Below are positions 29,438 to 39,931 of a DNA stretch of 64,000 nt, in pieces. Source of the DNA: Acinetobacter courvalinii (GTDB lineage Bacteria; Pseudomonadota; Gammaproteobacteria; Pseudomonadales; Moraxellaceae); contig NZ_BMDA01000001.1 in the NCBI RefSeq assembly GCF_014635545.1, positions 326,739 through 390,738 on the forward strand. Reading direction: 5' to 3'. Positions within the stretch are counted from its first letter, which is position 1. Each line of letters starts with the position of its first letter. The notes beneath the pieces are model-generated. The model was not told the DNA's origin. It saw nothing but the letters and a program-made list of their open reading frames with translations, and made no database searches. Position numbers and translations under genes: made by a program.

Positions 29438-30280
29438 ATGAACCGTGTAATTGCATGTATCGATTCTTCACCCTGCATTGATGCTGTGGCTGAAGCGGCC
29501 GTATGGGTAGCTAAACAGACACAAAGAGAATTGGTACTGTTGCAAATTCTGGACTATTACCCAGCGAGCTATCATTTAGGTGAAATCAGTGGGGTAATTG
29601 GTTTTGAAAGTAATGCCATGTTACTGAAAGAACTGGCTGAGCTCGAACAAAAACAAAGTGAGCTGGCCCTGGATTATAGTAATAATTTACTAAAACATAT
29701 CTCGGAGCTGATCGAGAAACAGTATGGTCTGACCAGTACCAAGATTCAGGAAAAAGGTGATTTTCTTGAACAAAGTTTTAATCTGCTTGATGAAAACGAT
29801 ATTGTGATTATTGGTCGGGTGGGTGAGCGCGCTGCTGAGAAAAACAAACCAATTGGAAGTAATGTTGAAAACTTTATCCGTGGCGCAAACTGTACCGTTA
29901 TAACAGTAGGCGAGCATTTCCAGCCACCGAAACGGTTTATCTTTGCCTATGAATATTCGCCAACCTGTCAGAAAATGCTGCAACGGATTGCAAAAAGTGA
30001 TCTGTTAAAACTATTGCAATGTCATCTGCTTTACGTCGGCGATCATCCGGAGATGCTGGCAGAGCCTGAGAAGTACTTAACCGATGCCGGTTTAGAGGTG
30101 GTATCGGTGTACCGTTATGGTGATGTTGCGCAAAATATTCTTGAATATCAAAAGGAACACGATATTCAGCTGATTGTACTCGGGGCATTTAGCCATAGTA
30201 AAATTCATCAGTTCTTCCTGGGAAGTATTACCACCACGATCTTCCGGAATGCCAATGTGCCGTTACTTGTCGCTAAGTGA
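29438..30280 (+). CDS. Universal stress protein, two tandem Usp domains
   Basis: 280 residues. Domain 1 spans about 1-150 (VIACIDSSPCIDAVAEAA; IIGRVGERAAEKNKPIGSN) and domain 2 about 165-280. The second holds an ATP-binding style G-x2-G-x9-G(S) pattern: LGAFSHSKIHQFFLGSITTT. It is a cytoplasmic stress-response protein of the UspE-like layout. GAGAGGCG precedes the start. Stands alone. Confidence 0.9.
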   Translation: MNRVIACIDSSPCIDAVAEAAVWVAKQTQRELVLLQILDYYPASYHLGEISGVIGFESNAMLLKELAELEQKQSELALDYSNNLLKHISELIEKQYGLTSTKIQEKGDFLEQSFNLLDENDIVIIGRVGERAAEKNKPIGSNVENFIRGANCTVITVGEHFQPPKRFIFAYEYSPTCQKMLQRIAKSDLLKLLQCHLLYVGDHPEMLAEPEKYLTDAGLEVVSVYRYGDVAQNILEYQKEHDIQLIVLGAFSHSKIHQFFLGSITTTIFRNANVPLLVAK

Positions 30281-30289
30281 TTCATTTCT

Positions 30290-30332
30290 TTCCATATAGT
30301 TATCCGCAATTCCTGTGGATAACTGTATGGAA
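30290..30332. repeat. 19-bp inverted repeat between convergent genes
   Basis: TTCCATATAGTTATCCGCA, loop ATTCC, TGTGGATAACTGTATGGAA; 17 of 19 pairs are Watson-Crick and the other two are G-T. No T run follows, so it may be a two-way terminator or a structural element. Confidence 0.75.
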
Positions 30333-30399
30333 AAGCATAAGAGATAAATATAATTGGTTGATATTACACAACTAAATTAAATAGGTTGTTTTTTAATCT

Positions 30400-31068
30400 C
30401 TATTTTACGATGGCAATTGCAAAGCCATCATGACCTTTTGAGCCGACCGTTTGTAATGCGGTGCAAGATAAAAGCTGAGGATGGTCTTTCAATGCCGTGA
30501 ATGCCTCACGAATCCCTTCAATACTCGGTTTCTTGTTATTCGGATCAAGAATATCCCCGGCACGAATCACGTTATCCAGCACGATAATGGTGCCCGAATG
30601 GGCCAGTTTTAAACTTAAATCAAAATACTCAGGATAACTTTGCTTGTCCGCATCAATAAAAATCAAATCAAAGGGTTGGCTGCCTTCAGCAATCAACTGA
30701 TTCATGATATCTGCACCACGGCCTTTTTTTAGCTCGATGGTGGTGGGCATATTGGCAAAATCAATATTTTCCTGTGCGATAACAACATGGGTATCGCGTC
30801 CTTCAACAGTGAGCAAATAACCATCTTCCGGCAATGCCTTGGCGAGCCAAATGGTACTGTAAGCCCCAAAGGTGCCTAATTCCAATACACGTTTGCATTG
30901 GTTCATCTGGATCAGCATCTGCAAAAACATGCCTTGATTAGGTGCAACAGCCAAATGATTAGAAAAACCCTGCGTATCGGTATTGTCTAATGCATGTTGA
31001 AGTCTTGGGTCTGTGGGAATTAAATGTGAATTGATATAGTCATCAATCTCGGTCCACATCTGTTGCAT
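30400..31068 (-). CDS. SAM-dependent O-methyltransferase (CCoAOMT-like)
   Basis: 222 residues from ATG 31068 (a TTG two codons earlier is also in frame). The SAM-binding motif is VLELGTFGAYSTIWLAKALP, and FDLIFIDADKQSYPEYFD is the metal/substrate region of class I O-methyltransferases. LDNVIRAGDILDP fits the family. Substrate unknown. Convergent to the Usp gene. Confidence 0.9.
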   Translation of the reverse strand: MQQMWTEIDDYINSHLIPTDPRLQHALDNTDTQGFSNHLAVAPNQGMFLQMLIQMNQCKRVLELGTFGAYSTIWLAKALPEDGYLLTVEGRDTHVVIAQENIDFANMPTTIELKKGRGADIMNQLIAEGSQPFDLIFIDADKQSYPEYFDLSLKLAHSGTIIVLDNVIRAGDILDPNNKKPSIEGIREAFTALKDHPQLLSCTALQTVGSKGHDGFAIAIVK

Positions 31069-31160
31069 AATCAAATTTACCTATGAATCTGTTAGCTGCA
31101 TTTTAAACGTTTATGACCAGAGTGCAATTTGATTGCTTAATTAATCTGGTGTAATGAAAT

Positions 31161-31188
31161 AAAAAAGAGATCAATGTGATCTCTTTTT
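31161..31188 (-). terminator. Hairpin terminator of the M15 peptidase gene
   Basis: AAAAAGAGATCA and TGATCTCTTTTT around a short loop, 18 bases past the stop of the minus-strand gene. Confidence 0.85.
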
Positions 31189-31205
31189 AAGTGGTTATAG
31201 GTTTG

Positions 31206-31919
31206 TTAGAAATTACACATCGAGCTATTACGGGTCAGGTCAGGGCCCCAGGTACGATAACCTTGCGTATCAATATGAATCTGTCCGGAACTATATAAAC
31301 CAACGCCGATGTCCAGACTTTGTCCATGCTGTGCCCAGAACTGGCATAACTTGAATTTGGTCTGTTCAATAAAGGCATAGTCTTGAGGCTGCGGATATTC
31401 AGGCCCGATGCGGAAATCAATAGCCGAGTTAAACAGATGTTTGGATGAACCTGCACCGCCTGCACACTGGTTTAATGGTAAATCGCGATAAACCGAGGTG
31501 ACTTCAAAATCGGTTAAGACTTTTGCTGCGACCAGATATTTAAAGACACGTAAGGTTGGCAGGGCATTTCCCCATAACTCACGGTTTGGCACCATATATT
31601 CAGAACGACCACATTTTTGCCAGTCGCGTGCCGTCCGTAACAATTCAAAACTTGGCACAATATGCGCAACATTATTACGCGCTAAAAACTGTTCATATTC
31701 GCGGACACGTGCATAATTGTCGCCTTGACCGAGCCATTGGCGATAGGAGGCAGGTTCGACTTTATTGGGAACAGGGCGGGTAAAAGTGACTTGTTCTTGA
31801 GGGATATAAATTCTTTTACCTTGGTTTTGATTGACTTTCGGGGTTGAACTTGAGCAACCCACCATCATCACAGGGATGACAAATAATGATAATAGACCCT
31901 GTAATTTATTTCGAATCAT
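31206..31919 (-). CDS. Lipoprotein with M15-type D-Ala-D-Ala carboxypeptidase domain
   Basis: 237 residues. The lipoprotein signal ends in MMVGC (Cys 22). The M15 zinc peptidase pattern is visible: SVYRDLPLNQCAGGAGSSKH with the first His, NSAIDFRI with the Asp, and the HIDTQGYRTWG end with the last His. It should trim peptidoglycan side chains or act on related substrates in the periplasm. Single gene, own terminator. Confidence 0.88.
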   Translation of the reverse strand: MIRNKLQGLLSLFVIPVMMVGCSSSTPKVNQNQGKRIYIPQEQVTFTRPVPNKVEPASYRQWLGQGDNYARVREYEQFLARNNVAHIVPSFELLRTARDWQKCGRSEYMVPNRELWGNALPTLRVFKYLVAAKVLTDFEVTSVYRDLPLNQCAGGAGSSKHLFNSAIDFRIGPEYPQPQDYAFIEQTKFKLCQFWAQHGQSLDIGVGLYSSGQIHIDTQGYRTWGPDLTRNSSMCNF

Positions 31920-32014
31920 AAAAAGCGCAGTTCATAATCGATAGGCGTATTATTTTAATGCAAAATGGCGCCTGAATAATGAGGTAATTGCAAAGAAATG
32001 TGTGATTAAAGTAT

Positions 32015-32041
32015 AAAAAAGACCAGTAAAACTGGCCTTTC
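32015..32041 (-). terminator. Hairpin terminator of fdxA
   Basis: On the minus strand GAAAGGCCAGT, AAA-type loop, ACTGGTCTTTTTT, directly after the stop; one mismatch in the stem. Confidence 0.85.
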
Positions 32042-32045
32042 TTCA

Positions 32046-32375
32046 TTATTTTTCTAAATATTGCAGCTTGTCTGGCTTGCCATTCCACTCTTCGCGGTCA
32101 GCAGGTTGCTCACCAATTTGAGTGATGTTATTGCCTGCCCATTTTTCAGACAATTCGGCATTGAGTTCGATAAAGACTTCTTGGCCTTCTGGTAACTCAT
32201 CTTCCGAGAAAATCGCATTTGCCGGACATTCAGGTTCACATAGTGCACAGTCAATACACTCATCCGGGTTGATCACCAGGAAGTTAGGACCTTCGTAGAA
32301 GCAGTCTACTGGACAAACTTCCACACAATCTTGATATTTACATTTAATACAATTTTCGGTGACAACAAAGGTCAT
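32046..32375 (-). CDS. fdxA: 7Fe-8S ferredoxin FdxA
   Basis: 109 residues, the usual 107-112. Cluster-binding cysteines are [17 protein letters not shown] and [16 protein letters not shown]. It carries electrons in the cytoplasm. The C-terminal acidic and Trp-containing tail ([16 protein letters not shown]) is typical of FdxA. Own terminator. Confidence 0.97.
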   Translation of the reverse strand: MTFVVTENCIKCKYQDCVEVCPVDCFYEGPNFLVINPDECIDCALCEPECPANAIFSEDELPEGQEVFIELNAELSEKWAGNNITQIGEQPADREEWNGKPDKLQYLEK

Positions 32376-32542
32376 GGCGGCAGCTACCTAAAAATATGGT
32401 TTTCATTTTGAATAGCGTATTTTAGGCAAAAAATACCGATAGAAACAATTCCTTTTATTGATATTTATTATTCGTATCAATGAAATGGACTTATTTATAT
32501 GACTTTTGTTGATAATAAGTCTCAACTACAGCCGTAATTCGC

Positions 32543-32710
32543 TTATTTATGCTTTTTCTTGAGACCACCACCGTCTTGCTTATTCACTGTTGCCCAGGCA
32601 ATCCGTTCAGCCTCTTCCTGAGAGCGGCCTTGGTCTAGCTCGCTTTCTTCAATATGTTTGGCTTGTCGTTTCTGTTTTGCGGTATATGCAGTTTTATCAC
32701 CACGAGACAT
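32543..32710 (-). CDS. Small basic conserved protein, unknown function
   Basis: 55 residues from ATG 32710, chosen because GGAGGAAC lies five bases upstream; a longer in-frame version lacks such a site. The sequence MSRGDKTAYTAKQKRQAKHI, then QGRSQEEAERIAWATVNKQDGGG, belongs to a widespread small family often labelled plasmid stabilisation protein, without good functional proof. Highly charged and probably cytoplasmic. Confidence 0.8.
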   Translation of the reverse strand: MSRGDKTAYTAKQKRQAKHIEESELDQGRSQEEAERIAWATVNKQDGGGLKKKHK

Positions 32711-32806
32711 GACATGTTCCTCCATAGACTGATAGATCTGATCTAGAAATAACATGATCAGATCAGGCAATGGGTGAGGGATTGTTTGTTTAAACGGTAT
32801 CTGTGT

Positions 32807-32840
32807 AAATCAGCTCTAGTATAAATTCCAGAGCTGATTT
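32807..32840. terminator. Hairpin terminator of mutS
   Basis: AAATCAGCTCT and AGAGCTGATTT, 11-bp perfect stem with a 12-base loop, just after the mutS stop on the minus strand. Confidence 0.8.
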
Positions 32841-32848
32841 GGGCACAG

Positions 32849-35506
32849 TTAACTTTCAAGTGTCTGACTGGTCTTGAATAAGGCTTTGAGTTGATAAAGC
32901 TGTTCCAGTGCCTGACGTGGTGTCAGGTCATCTACATCAATATTTTGTAACAACTCTAAGGCCGGTGATTTTGCTTCAACCTCAACAATTTTCTCAATCA
33001 CCTGCGTTTCGATTTCATGCTCAACAGAACTGAATAAGTCATTCTGAACGCTACTAGGCAAATGCTGATGCTGTTGCTTTTCCAGAATTTTTAAACGTTT
33101 CTGGGCTTCCTTGATTACGCTTGCAGGAATCCCGGCCAGTTTCGCAACCTGTAAACCATGACTTTGGCTGGCTGGGCCATGCTGGACTTTATGTAGCAAA
33201 ATCAGATTGCCATTTAGTTCCTGTGCGGTGACATGGTAATTGTCAATGCCTGCTTCACCACCTAACTCAGTCAACTCAAAATAGTGAGTGGCAAATAGGC
33301 ATAAGCATTTAACCCGTTTGGTTAAATCAACCACACAGGCCCAAGCCAGAGAAAGGCCATCATAGGTACTGGTTCCACGACCGACCTCGTCCATCAGCAC
33401 TAAAGACTGGCTGGTGGCATGATGCAGGATCTGTGAGGTTTCGGTCATTTCAACCATAAAGGTCGATTTACCTGTCGATAAATCATCTGCTGAACCGATA
33501 CGGGTAAAGATACGGTCAATCGAACCCAGCTTTGCAGCTTTGGCCGGAACGAAACTGCCACAGTAAGCAAGCAGGCTAATCAAGGCTGTCTGACGCATAA
33601 AGGTCGATTTACCGCCCATGTTTGGACCGGTAATGATTGCCATACGATGCTGGGGATCAAGGAAAGTATCATTCGGTGTAAACGGGGCTTTATTTAATGC
33701 TTCGACCACAGGATGGCGACCAGCCTGAATCTTGATGCAGGTTTCAGCGGTAAATTCTGGTCTTGCCCAACTGTTTAATCTGGCTTGATGGGCAAAGTTT
33801 GCCAATACATCGATATGTGCAATCGCGGCACTCATCATTTGCAAATGTGCAATATTCTGACGTAATTCATCAAGCAATGATTCAAATAAAAGCTTTTCAC
33901 GGGCGAGGGCGCGCGACTCACTTGAAAGCACTTTATCTTCAAAGCCTTTCAGTTCTGGTGTGATGTAACGTTCCGCATTTTTCAGGGTTTGACGACGGAT
34001 ATAATCGGCAGGGGCCTGTTCAGCTTGTGCACGTGTCAATTCGATATAATAGCCGCTGACCCGGTTATAGCCGATTTTCAGGGTATTGATGCCGGTACGT
34101 TCACGTTCTTTAATTTCTAAATCAATCAGGAACTGACCTGCATGATCACGAATTTTACGGAGTTCATCCAGTTCTTCATCATAACCTTCAGCAATGACAT
34201 TGCCGTCACGTAATAGCACTGGTGGATTTTCAACAATCGCAGCCATTAAGTGCTGATGTAGACTCTTAAAATCACCCAGCTCTTGGTCAAGCTGTGTAAG
34301 TAATTTAGATTGCTGGGTTTTTAATACAGGCGCCAAGGCATGACGCAAGAACGGAATCTGTGCACAGGCATGACGGAGTTGTACCAGATCACGGGGACGA
34401 GCACTGCCTAAAGCAACCCGGCTGAGCACACGTTCAATATCACCAATTTCTTTCAGCACCAGCCGAACAGGGGCTTCATGAAAGCCTTTTAATAACTGTT
34501 CAGTCGCATCAAGACGTGCATCCAATATGGCTGTGTCACGGATCGGTTGCATCAAGGTTCGGCTCAGCAAACGTCCACCCATTGCGGTTTGGCAATCATT
34601 GATGAGCTGAAACAGTGAAGTGCCATGTTCAAATAACGGTTCAATGATCTCTAAATTGCGGCGCGTAATCGGATCAAGTGCAATAAAGTCAGTACTTTGC
34701 TCAATCTGGATGGAGCGGATATGCGGTAACGCGGTTTTTTGGGTTTCTTTTGCGTAGTGAATCAGGGCTGCAGCGGCAGCTCTGGCAAGCGGGAATGGAT
34801 CAAGACCAAATCCAGATAAGGTCGACACTGAAAATTGGTCACATAAAGTCTTATGCGCATTATTTAAATTGAAGTCGACATTTGGACGTTTGGCAATCGG
34901 GCAGTCCAGATTTTTCTTGATCTGTTCAATAATATTTTGGTCAATCAGATCCTCATCAATCAGGATTTCGCTCGGCATCAAACGTGCCAGTTCAATTGCC
35001 AGTTGCTCTGGCTTATAGTCCTGCTGCTGGACTTTAAAAATACCAGCACTCAGATCAAGTAAAGCCAGACCGATCTGATTTTGCTGAATACACAGCGCCA
35101 CCAGATTTGAAGATTGATAACTGCCCAGCAGGGCATCATCGGTCAAGGTTCCAGGCGTCAAAATACGGACGACTTTACGTTCCACTGGACCTTTACCTGT
35201 GACCTCACCGACTTGCTCACAGATCGCAACTGTACGGCCAGCTTTGACTAAACGTGCTAGATAACCTTCCGCTGAATGATACGGAACCCCCGCCATCGGA
35301 ATCGGTTGTCCGCTGGCCTTACCACGATGAGTTAAGGTAATTCCTAACAGTTTGGCGGCCAAGTGAGCATCTTCAAAGAAAAGCTCGTAGAAATCTCCCA
35401 TACGATAGAACAGCAAAGCATGTTGATAGTCGGTTTTGACTTTGAGGTACTGCTGCATCATAGGTGTATGTGAAGATAAGTCAGCCATTATTTCTGTGCT
35501 ATTCAT
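32849..35506 (-). CDS. mutS: DNA mismatch repair protein MutS
   Basis: 885 residues from ATG 35506 (AAGGA upstream); a start nine codons earlier is possible. The mismatch-reading wedge is [12 protein letters not shown] (Phe-x-Glu) near the N-terminus. The ATPase has Walker [14 protein letters not shown], Walker [17 protein letters not shown] and the [11 protein letters not shown] segment. The C-terminal end has the helix-turn-helix and tail region. The upstream flank is the integration neighbourhood of the next island. Confidence 0.98.
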   Translation of the reverse strand: MNSTEIMADLSSHTPMMQQYLKVKTDYQHALLFYRMGDFYELFFEDAHLAAKLLGITLTHRGKASGQPIPMAGVPYHSAEGYLARLVKAGRTVAICEQVGEVTGKGPVERKVVRILTPGTLTDDALLGSYQSSNLVALCIQQNQIGLALLDLSAGIFKVQQQDYKPEQLAIELARLMPSEILIDEDLIDQNIIEQIKKNLDCPIAKRPNVDFNLNNAHKTLCDQFSVSTLSGFGLDPFPLARAAAAALIHYAKETQKTALPHIRSIQIEQSTDFIALDPITRRNLEIIEPLFEHGTSLFQLINDCQTAMGGRLLSRTLMQPIRDTAILDARLDATEQLLKGFHEAPVRLVLKEIGDIERVLSRVALGSARPRDLVQLRHACAQIPFLRHALAPVLKTQQSKLLTQLDQELGDFKSLHQHLMAAIVENPPVLLRDGNVIAEGYDEELDELRKIRDHAGQFLIDLEIKERERTGINTLKIGYNRVSGYYIELTRAQAEQAPADYIRRQTLKNAERYITPELKGFEDKVLSSESRALAREKLLFESLLDELRQNIAHLQMMSAAIAHIDVLANFAHQARLNSWARPEFTAETCIKIQAGRHPVVEALNKAPFTPNDTFLDPQHRMAIITGPNMGGKSTFMRQTALISLLAYCGSFVPAKAAKLGSIDRIFTRIGSADDLSTGKSTFMVEMTETSQILHHATSQSLVLMDEVGRGTSTYDGLSLAWACVVDLTKRVKCLCLFATHYFELTELGGEAGIDNYHVTAQELNGNLILLHKVQHGPASQSHGLQVAKLAGIPASVIKEAQKRLKILEKQQHQHLPSSVQNDLFSSVEHEIETQVIEKIVEVEAKSPALELLQNIDVDDLTPRQALEQLYQLKALFKTSQTLES

Positions 35507-35738
35507 GTATGTTAAATCCTTAAATTTAAACAATAAATATGTTTGTTTTGAAAGTTTGGCTGTCTAACCAATTCTAACAACATCTGTGCAAATCTGACCT
35601 AATCTAAGAAAAAAGTGTACCTTTTGGTGTACCTTTTTTTATGTCAAAATTGAGTCAACAGTGTGTGTGAGGTCTCTTGGAATTCACACGCCTGTCATCT
35701 TAACAAATCAATGCTGATTCACAAAAAGGTATACGAAT

Positions 35739-37085
35739 ATGAGTGAAGAAATAAACAACAAAAAGAAAGTTGCTCTATCCGCTCGCGCTATAGATAAAAT
35801 GAAGTTTGGTGATGCAGTTAAAAGTGATATTGGTGAATACACAGGCTTAAGAGTTGTTTGTGGGAAAACTGGACTTAAAAGTTTTATATATCGTTATAGA
35901 AGTCCTATAGATAACTCCATAAAGAAAATTACTTTAGGTAATTATCCGAACATGTCTTTAGCCGAAGCCCGTATAGAGCTACAGAAACTAAAATTGTTGC
36001 GCTCCCAAGGCGTTTGTCCTATTTCAGAACGAAAGGGTGAAAAAGCTCTAAACAAACAAAAAAAAGAAGAGTCTCTGGCACCTAAAACCTTGACCTTAAA
36101 AGATGTGGTAGATCTTTACTTAACAGAAGTTATTGAAGATCGAGTTATTGTCGACCAGAGAACTGGAGTGAAAAAGATAGTAGATGGATCAAGAAGTCTA
36201 AAAGGGCAGCAAGAGGCAAGACGAACGTTATATGTAGATGCTGTTAAAGAACTTGGACATAAACAAGCTGATAATATTGTAAGAAAAGATATTGTTGAGT
36301 TAATTAAAAAAATTATAGATCGTGGTGCTCAGGTTCAAGCTGGACGCGTATTGTCTGAATTAATAGCGGCTTATGATTATGCTATTGGTCTGGATTACTT
36401 TTCGGAAAGCTTTGCAAATCCAGCGTTACTTGCAAAATCGAGTTTAAAGCAAACGAGGATAAAACTTACTTCCAATAAACGTACTCGAGTACTTTCTGAT
36501 TCTGAATTAAGACACGTTCTTTCTTGGCTACCTGAATCAGGTTTTTCCACACATCATAAAAGTATCTTGATGATTTCGCTTTGGACAGGAGCACGGACAG
36601 GTGAAATTTGTTCTGCCGAATGGAAGGATATTGATTTGAATAAGGCAACTTGGCATTTAAAAGCCACTAAAAATGGTAGTGAGCGTTTTGTTCAACTCTC
36701 CAAGCAATGTTTAAACCACTTAAATGCTTTGCCAAGTTTAAATAGTCTTTATTTATTTCCTTCATTTCGTACAGGAAAGCCAATAGCCCAAAAAACATTA
36801 ACGGAAGTTAAATGGCTTTTGAAAGGAGAGGGTCGGGCGAAGAACCATAATTTTCAGCCTCATCAACTTTGGCCAAAGGATATGGAAGATTGGAATCCAC
36901 ATGATTTGAGACGAACATTAAGAACAAATTTATCTAGATTGGGGTGCCCGGCAGATATTGCTGAAGCTGTATTAGGCCATTCAAAAAAGGGAATAGAAGG
37001 TACCTATAACTTACACACTTATGAAAGTGAATGTGCTGAATGGCTACAAAAGTGGGCAGATTATTTGGATGAAATTACAACTTAA
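35739..37085 (+). CDS. int: Tyrosine integrase, P4 type
   Basis: 448 residues. The N-terminal DUF4102 arm-binding domain (KTGLKSFIYRYRSP; LGNYPNMSLAEAR) is followed by the core-binding domain and the catalytic domain. Catalytic residues are all present: Arg in WTGARTGEICS, Lys in KATKNGSER, His-x-x-Arg in HDLRRTLRT, His in LGHSKKG and Tyr in GTYNLHTY. The protein looks functional, in contrast to the prophage integrase. Confidence 0.95.
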   Translation: MSEEINNKKKVALSARAIDKMKFGDAVKSDIGEYTGLRVVCGKTGLKSFIYRYRSPIDNSIKKITLGNYPNMSLAEARIELQKLKLLRSQGVCPISERKGEKALNKQKKEESLAPKTLTLKDVVDLYLTEVIEDRVIVDQRTGVKKIVDGSRSLKGQQEARRTLYVDAVKELGHKQADNIVRKDIVELIKKIIDRGAQVQAGRVLSELIAAYDYAIGLDYFSESFANPALLAKSSLKQTRIKLTSNKRTRVLSDSELRHVLSWLPESGFSTHHKSILMISLWTGARTGEICSAEWKDIDLNKATWHLKATKNGSERFVQLSKQCLNHLNALPSLNSLYLFPSFRTGKPIAQKTLTEVKWLLKGEGRAKNHNFQPHQLWPKDMEDWNPHDLRRTLRTNLSRLGCPADIAEAVLGHSKKGIEGTYNLHTYESECAEWLQKWADYLDEITT

Positions 37086-37137
37086 AGTGAAAAGAACGAT
37101 TTGCTGAATTGACAGAGAAACAACCTTAGTAAAATTG

Positions 37138-37168
37138 GACAAGAGCATATAGCTTTTGTCTTTTTTTT
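37138..37168 (+). terminator. Rho-independent terminator after integrase
   Basis: GACAAGAGC, ATATA loop, GCTTTTGTC with one G-T pair, then eight T. Confidence 0.85.
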
Positions 37169-37301
37169 GTGCTTTTATATTTGTGCTTTTTGCCATTTTT
37201 ATTGTGTGTTTTATTAGTATATTGACTGTTATTAATAGATTTAATTAAAGACTTATATTTGTTCTGTATGCCTTTAAAATAATAGATTATTCGGAGTAGA
37301 A

Positions 37302-39665
37302 GTGAATAAAAATTATATAAATTTGAATGAAAAGTTTTTGTTTATATTTAAACACAGGGTAGCTGGATCATTGAGCGGGAATTTAGCTTTTAGAAAAGTA
37401 CATTTATTGTTCAAAGAACATGTCGATATTTTGCAAAAAACTGCACAGCTTATTCGGGAAGTTCGGGAAGGTATCTGGGAGGAAAATCAACTGGATGTAT
37501 TATTTTCTGAACCGAGAAATTTGAATAAAATTGTTGAGGTTTGTGAGGCTCTAGACTCTTATCGCTTTTCAGAAAAACTATGTGACAATCCAATTATTTC
37601 GAGAAATATTAATTTTCAAGGACTGTTAAAAATTTATAAACATTTAGATTTGGGATTGAGTAATGAGATACGTAACAAATTTAGTAGCCAGAATTCAATT
37701 TATGGGCCATTGAATCCGAACCAAACCAAACAGATAGAAGTTAAATATAAGAGTCAGGCACTCATTTATCCTGGTTTTAAAGATGGTCATAAGGTTTGGA
37801 CGATTGAAAGTTTCCCTTTAGAGCAAATTAAAAAACTTATTGCACAAGTACGCGATCAAAGTGAAAAGTGGTTTATAGAAGACAACAAAGCTTTAAATCT
37901 ACAAAATCAATTAATTCATAAAGAAACCATTAGACTTAATGCATTATTAGAACAGCATTCGAGTCTTTTTGTTTTAGTTCTTGATATAAGATTAATTAAT
38001 TACTTTACAACCCATCATAGAATATCAGAAGAGAACTTTTGGTGGGGCAATGGACCAATTGTAATTGCTATACGGAAGATGCTTGAAGAGTTGCCAGAAT
38101 GCTTATATGGGTATACTAAGGCTGAGAGGGATCTTCGCTTAGGCATAAATTTACACTGTATTCTCTACTTTAAATACACGCCCAAATTTAATGAGCAGCA
38201 AATCATTACATTGTTAAAGGAAAAGCTTGCCGTACTTTTTCCCAACTTGAAAAACTTTGAGGTTAGAAATTGGAACAATGTACTAAATAAATTCTACTCG
38301 AAGCTTGCTGTTGGTTGTGTGAAAAAAAATAACAAGGATCAAATTAAGGCATTTCAAGATTGGGTATTGAATTATTACTTTATGAGTGATCGGTATCTTT
38401 GGCCAGAATTTCAAGTTCCATTTGAGATGGAAACCTCAAGATCATATAGACAAGGTGAAGCCATTGTAAAAGAAATAGCGGCAGCTAATAAGAAAATGAA
38501 AAGTTTTTGTCAGATGCAAAAATCCATCCATGTGGATGAGAAAAGTACTTGGATAACTAGTCATTTATCCAAAGATGCAAATGCAAGAATCCAATTGTCT
38601 CAATGTTACAATCGAGAAAAGCAAGAAGTCTTATCAAAAAGTCTAAATTATATTGAAATTTTCATAGAAACGATTTTGGCATCAACGTTCAATGCTTTCG
38701 AATTAAAACAAGATCAAGTAGGTATGTCGAAACGAGGAATCCAGATGATAGAAAAAACCATGACACGTATTGGGCGGCAATTTTTTTCACTTGCAGATCA
38801 TTACTTACAATCTAATCAAAGTTGTCCATATCATCACCTTTTTAGAAAAAAAATAAATTTTGAGTTAATTCATAATTTTAAAGCACTAGCTTCTCTTGAT
38901 AATTTGGTTTTAAAAAATCTAATTGATGTAAATAATCATATAGTTGAGTTAAGGAATTTCTTAAATATTCCTATAGAGCAATTGGGTAATAGGTCAATTG
39001 CTGACTATCGGATGTACCAATCACAGAAGTATAAAAAAAGGTATGAAGCAATTACACCATATGTAAAGCAGCTATTTAAGCAGGATGTGAAGATTTATCA
39101 TGTTAAATTACATCTTAATTTTATGGATGCAGTTATTACGCAAGGGGAGTTTTCAAAGCTACTAACAAAGTTTTTTCATGGGGCAAAACGTGCTAAACCT
39201 CTATATTGGATGACGGGGTATATTGGTTTTTGGCGTGAAAATTCAGAGTCTGAACCTTATGCCGAATTAGTATTTTTTCTTGATAAAAGATCATTTGATC
39301 AAACTGATCAGCAGATATTTGATTGGATTTATAAAAACTGGTCCACTTGTCTTGATAAAAATTATAAATCTAAGACTCTCTGGGCAAAAACTGATAACTC
39401 TACCCTTATCTTAGAGCAGAAGAAGGCAAAGTCAGCATCAATCGAAATCTATTCACAACCATCTGTACTTTTAGAGAGTGATAATAAGCCTAGACAAAAA
39501 ACATTTCTTAAGGAAATTATTCATGAGTTAATTGTTGATTGTACCTTCGAAGAAAAGCCAGAAAAGAATATTCCGAAGGCTTTGATTAAAGGTAGTTTGC
39601 CAAAGAAAAGACAAAGAGCGGTGAAGGATAAAGGTCTAAATAAAAATGATGACAAAGAGACGTAA
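37302..39665 (+). CDS. Large island protein, unknown, with possible duplicated Rep-like fold
   Basis: 787 residues, rich in Lys, Asn and aromatic residues. Two regions share the layout of the Gp2-like protein encoded next door. One is FVLVLDIRLINYF (near 222) with a Lys-rich helix and then LGINLHCILYF (near 280). The other is IYHVKLHLNFMD (near 597) with YWMTGYIGFW and then YAELVFFLDKRSFD (near 653). No clean His-x-His metal site is seen. The C-terminus is basic. A helper or regulator of replication is possible but unproven. GGAGTAGAAG precedes the start. Confidence 0.6.
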   Translation: MNKNYINLNEKFLFIFKHRVAGSLSGNLAFRKVHLLFKEHVDILQKTAQLIREVREGIWEENQLDVLFSEPRNLNKIVEVCEALDSYRFSEKLCDNPIISRNINFQGLLKIYKHLDLGLSNEIRNKFSSQNSIYGPLNPNQTKQIEVKYKSQALIYPGFKDGHKVWTIESFPLEQIKKLIAQVRDQSEKWFIEDNKALNLQNQLIHKETIRLNALLEQHSSLFVLVLDIRLINYFTTHHRISEENFWWGNGPIVIAIRKMLEELPECLYGYTKAERDLRLGINLHCILYFKYTPKFNEQQIITLLKEKLAVLFPNLKNFEVRNWNNVLNKFYSKLAVGCVKKNNKDQIKAFQDWVLNYYFMSDRYLWPEFQVPFEMETSRSYRQGEAIVKEIAAANKKMKSFCQMQKSIHVDEKSTWITSHLSKDANARIQLSQCYNREKQEVLSKSLNYIEIFIETILASTFNAFELKQDQVGMSKRGIQMIEKTMTRIGRQFFSLADHYLQSNQSCPYHHLFRKKINFELIHNFKALASLDNLVLKNLIDVNNHIVELRNFLNIPIEQLGNRSIADYRMYQSQKYKKRYEAITPYVKQLFKQDVKIYHVKLHLNFMDAVITQGEFSKLLTKFFHGAKRAKPLYWMTGYIGFWRENSESEPYAELVFFLDKRSFDQTDQQIFDWIYKNWSTCLDKNYKSKTLWAKTDNSTLILEQKKAKSASIEIYSQPSVLLESDNKPRQKTFLKEIIHELIVDCTFEEKPEKNIPKALIKGSLPKKRQRAVKDKGLNKNDDKET

Positions 39666-39931
39666 CTCTCGCTTAGCTTAATTTAAGTTATTTCTCCTTC
39701 TTATCGGAAGGTTTGCAATTGCAAGTGTCCGACTTTGTCGAGCAAATTTGATTTTGGCTTAGTGGGTTTTTAATGTAATGAATAATATACTTAATCTATA
39801 TAAAACATAATCTTAATAATAGTTATGAGTATAGGTTAGTTGAAAAGAGCTGTAAGGAGAAAGAGCTATGTATGTAAAAAGATATTTATAGCTCTAGTCA
39901 TATGAACTTTATATCCCAAGGATAATTTCAT

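Noticed and set aside
35521-35738. Search for a tRNA or clear att repeat for the mutS island
   Set aside because: No tRNA is present and no stretch from here recurs at 52588-53152, so exact ends are not claimed.
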